Below are positions 33,194-42,531 of a stretch of 64,000 bases of DNA, one piece after another. This DNA is from Gp1-AA145 sp963757135 (GTDB lineage: Bacteria; Acidobacteriota; Terriglobia; Terriglobales; Acidobacteriaceae): the NCBI GenBank assembly GCA_963757135.1, contig CAVWQE010000002.1, positions 140,175-204,174 of the forward strand. Reading direction: 5' to 3'. The notes beneath the pieces are model-generated. The model was given only the letters and a program-made list of their open reading frames with translations. It made no database searches and was not told where the DNA came from. The stretch's first letter is position 1. Every line of letters begins with the position of its first letter. The translations under genes and the position numbers were made by a program.

Positions 33194-33421
33194 TTACAGG
33201 GTAGATTCGATCTCGAATCCCCACGCCTCAAGCAAAGGTTCAGGGATGTACTTGGAATTCTTATTGCGGCGCGCCCATTCGCGCAGCCGGGTAGAACGAA
33301 GATACTGGTCAGGAGTCAGCTTGTACTCCTTTACCACCTGCTCGAATTCAGTGACCGTGGGGATGACCGGTCCAATGGGCTCGGGTTTTCCCCAGTTCGG
33401 ATTTCCGCGTCTCTTAGCCAT
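33194..33421 (-). CDS. Small conserved hypothetical protein
   Basis: The 75-residue protein starts MAKRRGNPNWGKPEPIGPVI and carries VTEFEQVVKEYKLTPDQYLRSTRLREWARRNKNSKYIPEPLLEAWG. The second half resembles a short helical basic domain, and the start motif RRGNPNWGKPEP recurs in small acidobacterial proteins, but no function is known to me. The gene has a minus-strand terminator 24 bases after its stop, supporting expression. Confidence 0.6.
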   Translation of the reverse strand: MAKRRGNPNWGKPEPIGPVIPTVTEFEQVVKEYKLTPDQYLRSTRLREWARRNKNSKYIPEPLLEAWGFEIESTL

Positions 33422-33802
33422 TAATTATGCCTCGCGCCTGGTATCAAATGTCTGATGCGATACGTATTTAGATTCCGGCGACCTGCCGGAGGATTCCAAA
33501 TCCCGGCGACGTATTCCGCAGATAAACAGAATGAAAATGCAGGAAACAGCTTGGAACCAACAAAAGTCAGCCGGAAGCTGACGATTTTACTTCACGGCGG
33601 CAGAAAGTCAATGATCAGTTTAGCCCGCATTTGTTAACTGCATTCAAATGAGTGATTTACTCAGAATACCTTCCCGCGTTGGATTCAAGGTAGTCACAGG
33701 ATGGCGATGGCGGGTAGATGATTACCGATGTAATCGGCTGGCCTCAGCAAGTCTTAAATTATCAAAGAGTTACTGGTAGAGTGCGATTGAAGCCCCTGAG
33801 CC
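33422..33802. other. Intergenic region, no gene recognised
   Basis: The 381-bp divergent gap between the 75-residue gene and the PilZ regulator has no open frame with coding character. I see no RNA gene or clear promoter in it. Confidence 0.5.
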
Positions 33803-34936
33803 GTGGATACTGGTCTGCAATCCTTATTGTTGTGCACCGACGACAAAGTCGTGCGGGTGCTGCGGCGTGTTTTGAGCGAAATGGAGATCGGGATCGAGCT
33901 CTGTACAGACGTTGATGCCGCCATGCAGAAGCTGACCCGGCAGCGTTTTGAGGCGGTAATCGTTGACTGCACGTCCCATGGGTCAGCGATAAGCGTATTA
34001 AAAGGTGTCCGCTCAGCCCCGGCCAACCGCCGCGCAATCGCGGTCGCGGTAGTCGAAGCTGAGAACGCGACTACTGGACATGGCTCCGCCAAACAGGTCT
34101 TTTCGGTGGGCGCCCATTTCGTGCTATTCAAGCCGCTTCCGCTCGAGCGTACGCGTTCCAGCTTTCGCGCGGTGCGGGCTCTGATGAAGCGGGAACGCCG
34201 CCGCCATGCGCGTATTCCCATCGAACTTACAGTGGAAGTTGGCCTCGAGGGCAAAGGCAACTGGCGGGCAAGCACGTCCGACCTTGGCGAAAATGGGATG
34301 GCTCTGAAGATTCAGAACATGAAGCTTCCGGCCAGCTTTCCATTGAAGTTCAGCTTGCCAGGCAGTTCCCGGGTAATCAGTTGTAAGGGAGAAGTTGCCT
34401 GGCAAGGAAACCAGCTTGCAGGCATTCGCTTCTCTGATATCGCCGCCGAATCCAGCGACCAGCTGAAACAGTGGATTGAGCGACAGTTGCTCGGAGCGGA
34501 AGCGGAAGAAGTCACCGTCGGCTGCAAGCTTACCGATTTAAGTTTGAGCGCCTGCTATCTACAGACGGAGTCGCCGTTCCCGGTGCGTACGCGTTTGCGG
34601 CTGATGATGAAGGTTGGCGAGTTGACTTTGCAAATCGAAGGCATTGTCCGAGTGATGCACTCCGGCGCGGGCATGGGAGTCGAGTTCACTCAACAAACCA
34701 AGATGCAAAAGATAAAGGTGGAGGAGTTCATTCAGACGCTGGTGAACACCGAGGGCGCGGTCCCAGACCTACAAGTGCGGCCCGACTCGATTGACAACAC
34801 CGCAAATTCCGAGTGCGAAATTCCGCCGGACAGCAGCGACCCATTGCTCTCGCTCTTTGTGACCAAAGCCGACGTTGATTCGGAATCGTTTCAGCTTGAG
34901 TTGAAAAAACAGCGAGGGGTCGAAGTGGAGGCGTAG
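33803..34936 (+). CDS. Receiver-like regulator with two PilZ domains
   Basis: Residues 1-125 look like a response-regulator receiver: the acid pocket CTDD, phospho-acceptor Asp in AVIVDCTS and Lys in FKPLPLERT. Then a first PilZ domain opens with RRRHARIPIELTVEVGLEG and has TSDLGENGMAL, the RxxxR and D/NxSxxG-type c-di-GMP motifs. A second PilZ-like domain starts near residue 240 with CKLTDLSLSACYLQTE and ends in GMGVEFTQQ. The C-terminal 70 residues are acidic and unstructured-looking. It probably links c-di-GMP and phosphorylation to motility or pili. GTG start. Monocistronic. Confidence 0.75.
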   Translation: MDTGLQSLLLCTDDKVVRVLRRVLSEMEIGIELCTDVDAAMQKLTRQRFEAVIVDCTSHGSAISVLKGVRSAPANRRAIAVAVVEAENATTGHGSAKQVFSVGAHFVLFKPLPLERTRSSFRAVRALMKRERRRHARIPIELTVEVGLEGKGNWRASTSDLGENGMALKIQNMKLPASFPLKFSLPGSSRVISCKGEVAWQGNQLAGIRFSDIAAESSDQLKQWIERQLLGAEAEEVTVGCKLTDLSLSACYLQTESPFPVRTRLRLMMKVGELTLQIEGIVRVMHSGAGMGVEFTQQTKMQKIKVEEFIQTLVNTEGAVPDLQVRPDSIDNTANSECEIPPDSSDPLLSLFVTKADVDSESFQLELKKQRGVEVEA

Positions 34937-34940
34937 GAGC

Positions 34941-35173
34941 GGGCTCCGGGCTCTTTGGGCTTCGGGCTTCAGGCTCTGGGCTTTAGGCTTTGGGCTTTGG
35001 GCTCTAGACTCTAGCTTTCCTCGTGAACCTCACCGCACTTAGCGGCTAACGTTCTTGCGTTGCTTGATTGCTAAACGCACATCTCCTCTTAGGTTAGAAC
35101 TCGTGCGCCCACAGCCCAAAGCCCACAGCCCAGAGCCCAGAGCCTAAAGCCCAAAAGCCCGAAGCCCGAAGCT
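34941..35173. repeat. Long low-complexity inverted repeat (GGGCTTT word)
   Basis: The left arm (34941-35014) runs GGGCTCCGGGCTCTTTGGGC, CTTTAGGCTTTGGGC and so on. The right arm (35108-35173) runs CAGCCCAAAGCCCACAGCCC, AGCCTAAAGCCCAAAAGCCC, the complement of the same word. The spacer of about 95 bases looks ordinary. It fills the gap between the convergent PilZ and STAS genes and is the longest such repeat in the window. Confidence 0.85.
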
Positions 35174-35178
35174 GCCAC

Positions 35179-35538
35179 TCACGCTTCTGCCGCGCCTTGC
35201 AGTGCCGCTATGGCTTCTTCGGGACTGGCGAAGATTAGAAACAAATCCTGCACTCGAGTGATTTCAAAAAGCTTTTGTACCCGTGGATTGATGCCGCTTA
35301 GGATCATTTTCCGCCCAGCCTTCTGGCGCGACACGAACGCGCTCACCAGCAAGCCCAATCCGGCAGAATCAACGTAAGGAACGTCGGACAGGTCAAGGAT
35401 GAGGGTCGGCGCAGGCTCTTCACGCCGAATGGCATTCTGAAAAATTGGCGCATTGTTGGCAGTGAGTGGCCCTTGCAGCGAGAGCACCTCGTGTGAGGGA
35501 AACTCTCCCGATCGGTCGATGACAAGCTCCTCGGTCAT
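35179..35538 (-). CDS. STAS-domain anti-sigma factor antagonist-like protein
   Basis: The 119-residue protein has a STAS domain: EVLSLQGPLTANNAPIFQNAI, LILDLSDVPYVDSAGLGLLVSAF with the phosphorylatable Ser of DSAG, and KMILSGINPRVQKLFEITRVQDLF. It is related to the STAS gene at 24838. The ATG at 35538 gives a domain-sized protein; an earlier TTG at 35577 would add 13 residues. The nearest regulatory neighbour is the PilZ/receiver gene on the other side of the inverted repeat. Confidence 0.86.
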   Translation of the reverse strand: MTEELVIDRSGEFPSHEVLSLQGPLTANNAPIFQNAIRREEPAPTLILDLSDVPYVDSAGLGLLVSAFVSRQKAGRKMILSGINPRVQKLFEITRVQDLFLIFASPEEAIAALQGAAEA

Positions 35539-35708
35539 GGGCTGAGGATTGTAGGCGAAGCCGGCGTCTCCTATCAAGTGTCCAGCAGTACATGGAAGGT
35601 ACCCGCAGCCGAACTGCTTTTACCAGCGGCGGTTCCATTGACGAAGAATAGACGAATTGGGCTCGCTTCTGTGCAACGCTGCTGCAGGAAAAGTCATTCC
35701 CGAGATGT

Positions 35709-36062
35709 TCATCGTCGCCGGCGCCAGCCGAACCATAAGCCAAGCCCGATACCCATGAGCACTGCTCCGGTCAGCTTCTTCCGGTCGGAAATGGGGACGA
35801 ACCGGGTTTGCTGATCACTAATTTCGATGACGCCGACTGGAACGGCTCGTGCTCCTCCTCCGCCACCACCGCCTTCGCCCTGAGCTCGAGAATCGCCGAC
35901 GCCGCCTGTACCCGCGCCAGCCCCGTAACCATAAATTACCTTTGCAACGGGGACGACCGTCTTACCTTGGGCCGCGATGGGTTCGCCGTAGACCGCCTTG
36001 ACATTGGCCTGACTGAGGATACTTTCCTTGAGTGATTGCAAAAGAGCTAAGCTGCTGCTCAT
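35709..36062 (-). CDS. GerW/YtfJ-like protein
   Basis: The 117-residue protein opens with ALLQSLKESILSQANVKAVYGEPIAAQGKTVVPVAKVIYGYGAG, the GerW/YtfJ pattern, followed by a Gly-rich segment and the strand VGVIEISDQQTRFVPI. It ends with a membrane helix (LTGAVLMGIGLGLWFGW) and RRRR. The ATG at 36062 has GGAGG eight bases upstream. YtfJ is a spore protein in Bacillus, but homologues occur in non-sporulating phyla; its role here is unknown. Confidence 0.8.
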   Translation of the reverse strand: MSSSLALLQSLKESILSQANVKAVYGEPIAAQGKTVVPVAKVIYGYGAGAGTGGVGDSRAQGEGGGGGGGARAVPVGVIEISDQQTRFVPISDRKKLTGAVLMGIGLGLWFGWRRRR

Positions 36063-36170
36063 TTCCGGAACCTCCACTAGTTTTTCTACAAGAGATTATG
36101 CAAACAAACAAGGCAACTCGGGGCCGCAGGGAGAATCGCCGACCATCAAGAAGTGCGGATGAGCCTATCG

Positions 36171-39100
36171 TCATCTCACCTCAAAAACGTACGATCCTGA
36201 TCCGGTTTCAACCACATTGGAGCCGTTTTCCTGGCGAGCATGGACGGGAGCGACGCTCTCCCAGATTTGAGTATTGGGAATCTCGGGAAGGTAAATTGTG
36301 GCCGAGGTGTTTGCAGGGATGGTCACTTTCAGCGACATCGATTTTCCCGGATCGCTGGTCCAGTCGGTGGTGATTTTTCCATATGCAGAGTCATACTCTC
36401 CCGAAGCGTGCGGCATCGAGGCGTCAAGATGGGGATGAATGACGATGTGGTGGAACCCGGGCGAGTCGCTTGCGGTGTCGATTCCAGCAACGTAGCGATA
36501 GACCCACGCAACTACCGAACCGAAAGCATAGTGATTATAAGAATTCATCGCGGGATCGCCGGTGTCTCCGTTCCAACGCTCCCACCACGTGGTAGCGCCT
36601 TTTGAAAGCATGTATCCCCAGGAGGGATAACTTTCATTCAACAACAAGCGGTAGGCGACATCGGCACGTCCGTGATCGGACAGCGTGAATAGCAGAAATG
36701 GAGTACCCAGAAATCCGGTAGAAAGATGCCAACCGCGCGATTCGATGTCTTTGACCAGATTGTTGACCAGGGCCGGCTCCAGTGATTCTGGCGCCATCTT
36801 GGTGTAGAGCGCGACTACGTAGGAAGTTTGCGTGCTCGTTCCGACTTCGCCGTTGTCCTTTATATATTCTTTCTGAAATGCGGTTCGGATGTTGCCGATG
36901 AGACCGTCATAACGCTTGGCGTCGTTCTCTTTGCCTATGGCGTGGGCCATCTGCTCCATCATTCGCGCAACCAACGCCCAGTAAGCTGTGGCGAGCAAGT
37001 CTTTATTAGTGCGATCGTCGGGCGCCAGCCAATCGGCAAAGTTCGGACCGACGCCATTTTTGCGAAGGAAATCAGGGTTCGCTTTTGAGATGAAATCCAT
37101 AAAACGTTGCATTGCGACCCAGTTGCGTTCAATGATGGAGCGGTCGCCGTACTGCATCCACGTGGTCCACGGTATGATGACGCCGGCATCCGCCCATCCC
37201 GGCGCGCCTTCGCTGCTGAATGGCCGGAGCGAATCCGGCGAAACATTGGTAAAGTCTCCGGCTTCGGTCTGACCGTCGGTAACGTCGTGCATGAACTTGT
37301 GGGAGAAAGCGTCAACGTCGAAGTTGTAGCTTCCGGTGCGCCAGAACACGCCCGCGTCTCCCATCCAGCCGAGGCGTTCATCGCGCTGCGGACAATCTGT
37401 CGGAATGCTCAAAAAGTTTCCACGCTGTCCCCATATGCCGATCGACCACATGCGATTCACAAGATCACTGGTGGTAGTTACATGGGCCGTCGGTTCGCCG
37501 GGGACGCTGCTGGCAACTTCTCCGGTGATGTTCGTGGTAGTTGGGGTTCCGGGGAATCCGGTGACTTCAATGTAGCGGAAGCCATGGAATGTGAAGCTCG
37601 GGGTGAAGGATTCATCGCCGCCACCGCGAAGAACATAGGTGTCGCTGGCGTCGGCATTGCGAAGATTTTCGGTATAGATGCCACCATCTGGATTCAGGCG
37701 CTCGGCGAAGCGCATCCGGATGCGGGTCCCTGCCGGGCCGCTGGCTTTCAATCTCGCCCAGCCGACCATGTTCTGGCCCATGTCGAATATGTAAGCGCCG
37801 TTGACGGGAGTCACAGATAGGGGAGCAATAGTTTGAACGATGCGAACCGGCGTGTCGAGTTGAGCGACGACGGGAGCGGAGGAATCAAGCGCGGGCGTCG
37901 CGGATTGCCACGTCGCATCGTGGAAGGAGGGCTGGTTCCAATTCGCGATTTCATCACGCGCATCGTAGGTTTCGCCGGAGTAGATTTCGGAGTGCAGGAT
38001 GGGAGAGGCCGTAGTCTTCCAAGATTCGTCGCTCACAATGGTGTCGTGAGTTCCGTCGGAATACTGGATCTCCAATTGCGCCAGCAGACGGACTGGCGGC
38101 GGCTGAAAGAAATAAGCCAGGCCGCTCCAGGTCATTCCACTGCCGAACCAGCCTTCGCCGAGTATTGCGCCCAAAACATTTTTGCCGGCAGCAACCTGCC
38201 TCGTAACATCGTAGGTCTGGTATTGCACACGTTTGCTGTAATCGGTGAAGCCCGGAGTGAGCAGGTCATCACCGATGCGCTGACCATTCAGAAACATACG
38301 ATAGCTGCCGAGCGCGGTTACATAGAGGCGCGCCGACTGAACGCTTCTCGGAGCGTCGAAGCTTCGTCGCAACAGCGCTGCCGGTAAAGGCAGCGGAGGA
38401 ACAGGATCTAATTTTGCATCATCAAGCTGCGCAACTACTGCGGATTTCTTCCACCTGGATTCGTTTTGCGGGCGCGCTTTCCATTTCGAATTGGTAAATA
38501 CCCTAACCACCTCGCCATTAGAACGCGTGATTTTCAAAAGGCCGGCGAGTGCGGCTTTGGCGCCGCCGGCGTCGGGTCCCGATGGATCGGGCTCGGCTAC
38601 GGTTACTGTAATATCAATCACATTCTGACCGGCTTTTAAGAGGCCGGTAACATCTTCGCGATCGAACTCGTGCCAATTTTGTTTGGCTCCGACCTGAACT
38701 CCATTGATGTTCGCTTTGAAGTCGCCACGAGTGATGACGAACAGCGCCGCGTCTTTGGGTTTTTCTTTTAACTTTACGTTGATGTGGAACAGAAACACGC
38801 TCTTGGGGACGGACTGAAGGGCGCTCTGGGCCGCGGCCCAAATCCAACGGATTCCGGCGCGGTCAGCCGCTGCTTCAGGATCGGTTCGCGTGATCCATTT
38901 CGCGGACCAATCTGATTTGTGCAGCAGGCCCATCTCCCACCAGGCGTTCTCCGACGATTGAGATTGCTGCCCGGTGGCATCCCATACCCGCACGGTCCAG
39001 TAATAGCGTTTGCGCGATTGCAACGCGGGCCCACCGTATGCGATACCGAGGGATTCGTCGGAAGATTGCTTTCCGCTGTCCCACACATCGGCATTTCCGC

Positions 39101-39320
39101 TTTGCAGATTTTCAGCCGAGCTGGCGACGATGATCTGGTACGCAGACTGGCGCCAGTTGCGCTCGGTGTTGTCACTTTGCCAAGAAAAATGAGGGGCCGT
39201 GTCGTCGATGCCGAGAGGATTTTCGCGATAGTCGCAGCGCAGTCTTACCGGTGTGGCTTGCGTGAACGTTGGGCAAATAAGGCAGACTGCGAAGACGCAA
39301 AAAGAGCAGATTGTTCGCAT
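36171..39320 (-). CDS. Alpha-L-rhamnosidase (GH78), exported
   Basis: The 1049-residue protein has a signal peptide (MRTICSFCVFAVCLICPTFTQATP) and GH78 layout: an N-terminal Ig/fibronectin-like domain (residues 25-130), a beta-sandwich near 180-280, the Bac_rhamnosid N domain with MFLNGQRIGDDLLTPGFTDYSKRVQYQTYDV, and the (alpha/alpha)6 catalytic barrel with FLSIPTDCPQRDERLGWMGDAGVF, holding the general-acid Glu/Asp. The C-terminal beta domain has GSYVFEV. It releases L-rhamnose from plant or pectin glycosides. It diverges from the rhamnose catabolic operon. Confidence 0.93.
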   Translation of the reverse strand: MRTICSFCVFAVCLICPTFTQATPVRLRCDYRENPLGIDDTAPHFSWQSDNTERNWRQSAYQIIVASSAENLQSGNADVWDSGKQSSDESLGIAYGGPALQSRKRYYWTVRVWDATGQQSQSSENAWWEMGLLHKSDWSAKWITRTDPEAAADRAGIRWIWAAAQSALQSVPKSVFLFHINVKLKEKPKDAALFVITRGDFKANINGVQVGAKQNWHEFDREDVTGLLKAGQNVIDITVTVAEPDPSGPDAGGAKAALAGLLKITRSNGEVVRVFTNSKWKARPQNESRWKKSAVVAQLDDAKLDPVPPLPLPAALLRRSFDAPRSVQSARLYVTALGSYRMFLNGQRIGDDLLTPGFTDYSKRVQYQTYDVTRQVAAGKNVLGAILGEGWFGSGMTWSGLAYFFQPPPVRLLAQLEIQYSDGTHDTIVSDESWKTTASPILHSEIYSGETYDARDEIANWNQPSFHDATWQSATPALDSSAPVVAQLDTPVRIVQTIAPLSVTPVNGAYIFDMGQNMVGWARLKASGPAGTRIRMRFAERLNPDGGIYTENLRNADASDTYVLRGGGDESFTPSFTFHGFRYIEVTGFPGTPTTTNITGEVASSVPGEPTAHVTTTSDLVNRMWSIGIWGQRGNFLSIPTDCPQRDERLGWMGDAGVFWRTGSYNFDVDAFSHKFMHDVTDGQTEAGDFTNVSPDSLRPFSSEGAPGWADAGVIIPWTTWMQYGDRSIIERNWVAMQRFMDFISKANPDFLRKNGVGPNFADWLAPDDRTNKDLLATAYWALVARMMEQMAHAIGKENDAKRYDGLIGNIRTAFQKEYIKDNGEVGTSTQTSYVVALYTKMAPESLEPALVNNLVKDIESRGWHLSTGFLGTPFLLFTLSDHGRADVAYRLLLNESYPSWGYMLSKGATTWWERWNGDTGDPAMNSYNHYAFGSVVAWVYRYVAGIDTASDSPGFHHIVIHPHLDASMPHASGEYDSAYGKITTDWTSDPGKSMSLKVTIPANTSATIYLPEIPNTQIWESVAPVHARQENGSNVVETGSGSYVFEVR

Positions 39321-39866
39321 GCGGGCGGTTCCTCTGTCAGCTAAAGCTCAGGCACACTATTTCGCTGAGGCTGTACTGGACCTTGATTAATTGCACCGTG
39401 CCAGGCAAACCAGTTTGCATCAAGCTGTCGTTGGGACAGTAGTGCTCAACAGTGGGGGCCGTTATCAGCTTGGGCTCGACGAAGACTGCGGGAGGAACTG
39501 GCCTTTTGTGCAAAATGTCGAGACTCCTTAATCAACCCGCAAACCGAAAAGTGGTAAGAATTCTTGTGCTTGTGGACGACCGACTTGACCAGGTAAGTAT
39601 CGCGGCTCCGCCCGAGGGGAGGTTCATAAAGGCGGAGCTAATATAGCAGAGTACATTCTGCAGCACGAAACTACTTATTCCTTGCGGGCTGGTTTAAATT
39701 GGGTACACGGTTGCGGTTGGTCAATGTTTGTTGAGTTTGGATGCGGATCGCCTCGTGAGGTGGCCGGTTCTGATGTTCTGCAATGCGAAATATTGGGTTC
39801 TCTCCGCGGAAAGGGCGTGACCACCATCCTTGGTGATGTGTAGTCTCGCTGCGAAAGGTGATGGGC
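39321..39866. other. Divergent control region of the rhamnose genes
   Basis: This 546-bp gap between the rhamnosidase and rhaI has no gene. At 39405-39418 is the palindrome GCAAACCAGTTTGC (6-bp arms, 2-base centre), a plausible operator for a LacI- or DeoR-type repressor. At 39605-39638, GCTCCGCC and GGCGGAGC form an 8-bp stem around an 18-base loop. The ribosome-binding site AAAGG of rhaI is at 39854. Confidence 0.5.
39405..39418. promoter_or_regulatory. Candidate operator palindrome upstream of rhamnose genes
   Basis: GCAAAC-CA-GTTTGC is a perfect 6-bp-arm palindrome. It lies 85 bases upstream of the rhamnosidase start. Its regulator is not encoded in the window. Confidence 0.35.
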
Positions 39867-41057
39867 ATGAGCGCGCGCGCTTCAGGCATAGTTTTCAGGG
39901 CGCTGGAGGAATTTCGCATTGAAATTCCGTCCTGGGGGTTCGCCAACACCGGGACTCGTTTTGGCAAATTCGTGCAACCTGCCGCCGCGGCTACAACTGA
40001 GGAAAAGTTTAGCGATGCCGGGCAAGTGCATCGCGTGACCGGGGTTTGCCCGACGATTGCGCTGCACGTGCTTTGGGATTGCCCAGACGGAGTCAACTCG
40101 GCCGGGGACATTACCGAGCTTTGCGCGCGCTATGGGGTTCAGGCGGGGTCGATTAATACCAATCTGTTTCAAGATCAGATTTATAAGTACGGTTCATTCG
40201 GGAATCCCGATGGGGAAATCCGCAAGCATGCGCTTCAGCACACCATTGACAGCATTGAGATAGCCCACAAGCTGAACAGCCGCGATATATCCATGTGGTT
40301 TGCCGACGGGTCGAGCTACCCGGGAACGGCGAATATCCGTCAGCGGAAGAAGTGGTTTGAAGAGGCGCTGAAAGGAACTCACAATCGTCTTTATCCAGAA
40401 CAGCGGTTGCTGGTGGAGTACAAGCCCTTCGAGCCGGCGTTCTACCACACCGACGTCGCGGACTGGGGAATGTCCATGCATTTGTGCAAGTGTGCCGGGC
40501 CGCGGGCGAAGGTTCTGGTTGATACCGGTCATCATTATCCATCGCAGAACATTGAACAGATTGTGGCCTGGCTGCTCTCGGAGAATATGCTTGGCGGGTT
40601 TCACTTCAACGATCGCCGCTATGCCGATGATGACCTGACGCTAGGTTCGATCGATCCCTACCAGGTTTTCCGGATTTTTCACGAGATACTTTTTTATGAG
40701 TGGGAGACAGGAACCAAAGCTGATATCGCTTACATGATTGACCAAAGCCACAACCTCAAAGGGAAGATTGAGGAGACCATCCAGACGGTCACGATGGCGC
40801 AGCAGTTGTTTGCAAAAGCTGCATTAGTTGATCACGCTGCATTATCCGATGCGCAGAGCAGGTGTGATCTCATCCGCGCTGAATCTTTACTGCAGGATGC
40901 TTTCAACACCGACGTTCGCCCGGAGATGCGGGAATGGCGCGATTTGAAAGGACTGCCGCAAGACCCGCTGAAGGCGTTCCAGGAGAGCGGGTATCTTGAA
41001 GGCATCACAAAAGCACGCGCCGAAAGGAATTCACGCAGCGTTACCTCTTATGCCTGA
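39867..41057 (+). CDS. rhaI: L-rhamnose isomerase-type sugar isomerase (RhaI-like)
   Basis: The 396-residue TIM-barrel protein has the metal-binding and active-site pattern of the rhaI/L-rhamnose catabolism isomerase family: VCPTIALHVLWDC, ISMWFADGSSYPGTANIRQRKKW, RLLVEYKPFEPAFYHTDVADWG and KVLVDTGHHYPSQNIEQIVAW with GGFHFNDRRYADDDLTLGSIDP. It converts L-rhamnose to L-rhamnulose in the cytoplasm. AAAGG lies eight bases before the ATG at 39867. Its stop overlaps the rhaB start, so it is the first gene of a coupled operon. Confidence 0.9.
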   Translation: MSARASGIVFRALEEFRIEIPSWGFANTGTRFGKFVQPAAAATTEEKFSDAGQVHRVTGVCPTIALHVLWDCPDGVNSAGDITELCARYGVQAGSINTNLFQDQIYKYGSFGNPDGEIRKHALQHTIDSIEIAHKLNSRDISMWFADGSSYPGTANIRQRKKWFEEALKGTHNRLYPEQRLLVEYKPFEPAFYHTDVADWGMSMHLCKCAGPRAKVLVDTGHHYPSQNIEQIVAWLLSENMLGGFHFNDRRYADDDLTLGSIDPYQVFRIFHEILFYEWETGTKADIAYMIDQSHNLKGKIEETIQTVTMAQQLFAKAALVDHAALSDAQSRCDLIRAESLLQDAFNTDVRPEMREWRDLKGLPQDPLKAFQESGYLEGITKARAERNSRSVTSYA

Positions 41058-42531
41058 TGCTTCCAAGCCCTACCTCGCTTTCGATTTCGGCGCAGAGAGT
41101 GGACGAGCGGTCCTGGCGCACCTGCACTCCGGTGTAATCACGACAGAAGAGGTGTATCGCTTCGCGAACGAGCCGGTTGAATATGGGGATTCGCTGCGCT
41201 GGGACGTGCCGAAGCTGTGGCTCGAGGTCCGCAAGACGCTTTCCCGGCTGGAAGAAGTTGAGTTGAGTGGCATTGGGGTGGACGCGTGGGGTGTGGACTA
41301 TGCGTTGCTTGGGGAACGCGGCGAACTGCTGTTAAACCCGTACCATTATCGCGACAAGCGCACTGACGGCGTGATGGAGTTGGTCTTCGAAAAGATTTCG
41401 CGAGAAGACATCTATGGGGAAACAGGAATCCAGTTCATGCCCATCAACACGCTGTATCAACTGGCTGCGGCGAAGCGCGAGACTCCTGATTTATTACGTG
41501 CAGCGAGAACGCTGCTGATGATTCCCGATCTGTTTCATTACTGGCTCACCGGTAACGCGGTCTGTGAGTTCACCAATGCAACCACAACTCAGATGGTGAA
41601 TGCGGAGAAGCGTGCCTGGTCGCGTAGCCTGATGGAAAAGCTTGAGTTGCCAGTAGATCTTCCGGCGGAGATTGTGGAGCCCGGAACGCAGGTAGGAAAT
41701 TTATCGGAAAGAGCAACTGCGTCCGCGGCACTCCGAGGCACGCCGGTCATTGCGCCGGCTACGCACGACACCGCGTCAGCAGTGGCGGCAGTAGCGGCGC
41801 GGGACGGCACGGCATTTATCAGTTCCGGAACTTGGTCGTTGCTTGGAATCGAGATCGACGCGCCTCTCATTACGGAAGACGCTTTGCGCCTGAATTTCAC
41901 AAATGAAGGCGGCGTTTGCGGGACAACACGCTTGCTGAAAAATGTGATGGGCTTGTGGATGCTGCAATGCTGCCGGTTATCGTGGACCTCGCGAGGCCAA
42001 GTCTATGACTACCGCGAGTTGATGGAACTGGCATCGCGCGAACCTGAGTTCGGACAGTTGGTCGACCCTGACGATGAATCGTTCCTGCATCCGGCTGACA
42101 TGCCGAAGGCGATCGACCATTTTTGCAAGAGGACACAGCAGTCGGCGCCTAGAACACCAGGCGCCTATGCCAGAACTGTTCTCGAGAGTCTTGCCTTCAA
42201 GTATCGTCAGGTCATCGGGGACCTGGAACGGCTAACGCGAAAGCCAATTCAACAGATTCGTATCATCGGGGGAGGCTCAAAAAATCGGCTGCTGAATCAA
42301 TTCGCAGCGGATGCGACGGGAAGACGAGTATTGGCAGGCCCGGCGGAAGCGACCGCGCTTGGTAATGTGGCAATGCAGATTCTGGCCACCCGGGCTGCGA
42401 GTTCCCTGAGCGAAGTGCGGGCGATGATGGACCGGTCTTTCCCGACCGAGGTTTTCGAACCGCGAGAAACAGATAAATGGGAGCGTCAGGTCGCACGGTT
42501 TCAGCACTACACGGAGACAGTCTATGCCTGA
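41050..42531 (+). CDS. rhaB: Rhamnulokinase
   Basis: The 493-residue FGGY-family kinase has the phosphate-binding LAFDFGAESGRAV, substrate loops WGVDYALLGERGELLLNPYHYRDKRTD, the adenine-side APATHDTASAVAAVAARDG and SSGTWSLLGIE, and IRIIGGGSKNRLLNQFAADATG. It phosphorylates L-rhamnulose at O1. The ATG at 41050 overlaps the rhaI stop by eight bases; the length fits rhamnulokinases (about 490). Confidence 0.94.
   Translation: MPDASKPYLAFDFGAESGRAVLAHLHSGVITTEEVYRFANEPVEYGDSLRWDVPKLWLEVRKTLSRLEEVELSGIGVDAWGVDYALLGERGELLLNPYHYRDKRTDGVMELVFEKISREDIYGETGIQFMPINTLYQLAAAKRETPDLLRAARTLLMIPDLFHYWLTGNAVCEFTNATTTQMVNAEKRAWSRSLMEKLELPVDLPAEIVEPGTQVGNLSERATASAALRGTPVIAPATHDTASAVAAVAARDGTAFISSGTWSLLGIEIDAPLITEDALRLNFTNEGGVCGTTRLLKNVMGLWMLQCCRLSWTSRGQVYDYRELMELASREPEFGQLVDPDDESFLHPADMPKAIDHFCKRTQQSAPRTPGAYARTVLESLAFKYRQVIGDLERLTRKPIQQIRIIGGGSKNRLLNQFAADATGRRVLAGPAEATALGNVAMQILATRAASSLSEVRAMMDRSFPTEVFEPRETDKWERQVARFQHYTETVYA

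Noticed and set aside
34941..35173. CRISPR array
   Set aside because: The repeating word is only 7-9 bases, degenerate, without unique spacers and in facing arms; no cas gene is present.
35709..36062. Evidence for sporulation
   Set aside because: GerW/YtfJ homologues occur in non-sporulating phyla, and no other spore gene is present.
37107..37820. Plus-strand open frame opposite the rhamnosidase
   Set aside because: It shadows a conserved GH78 catalytic domain and has no support of its own.
39452..39646. Small gene in the rhamnose divergent region
   Set aside because: The 64-residue frame has no ribosome-binding site, no coding character and no recognisable family.
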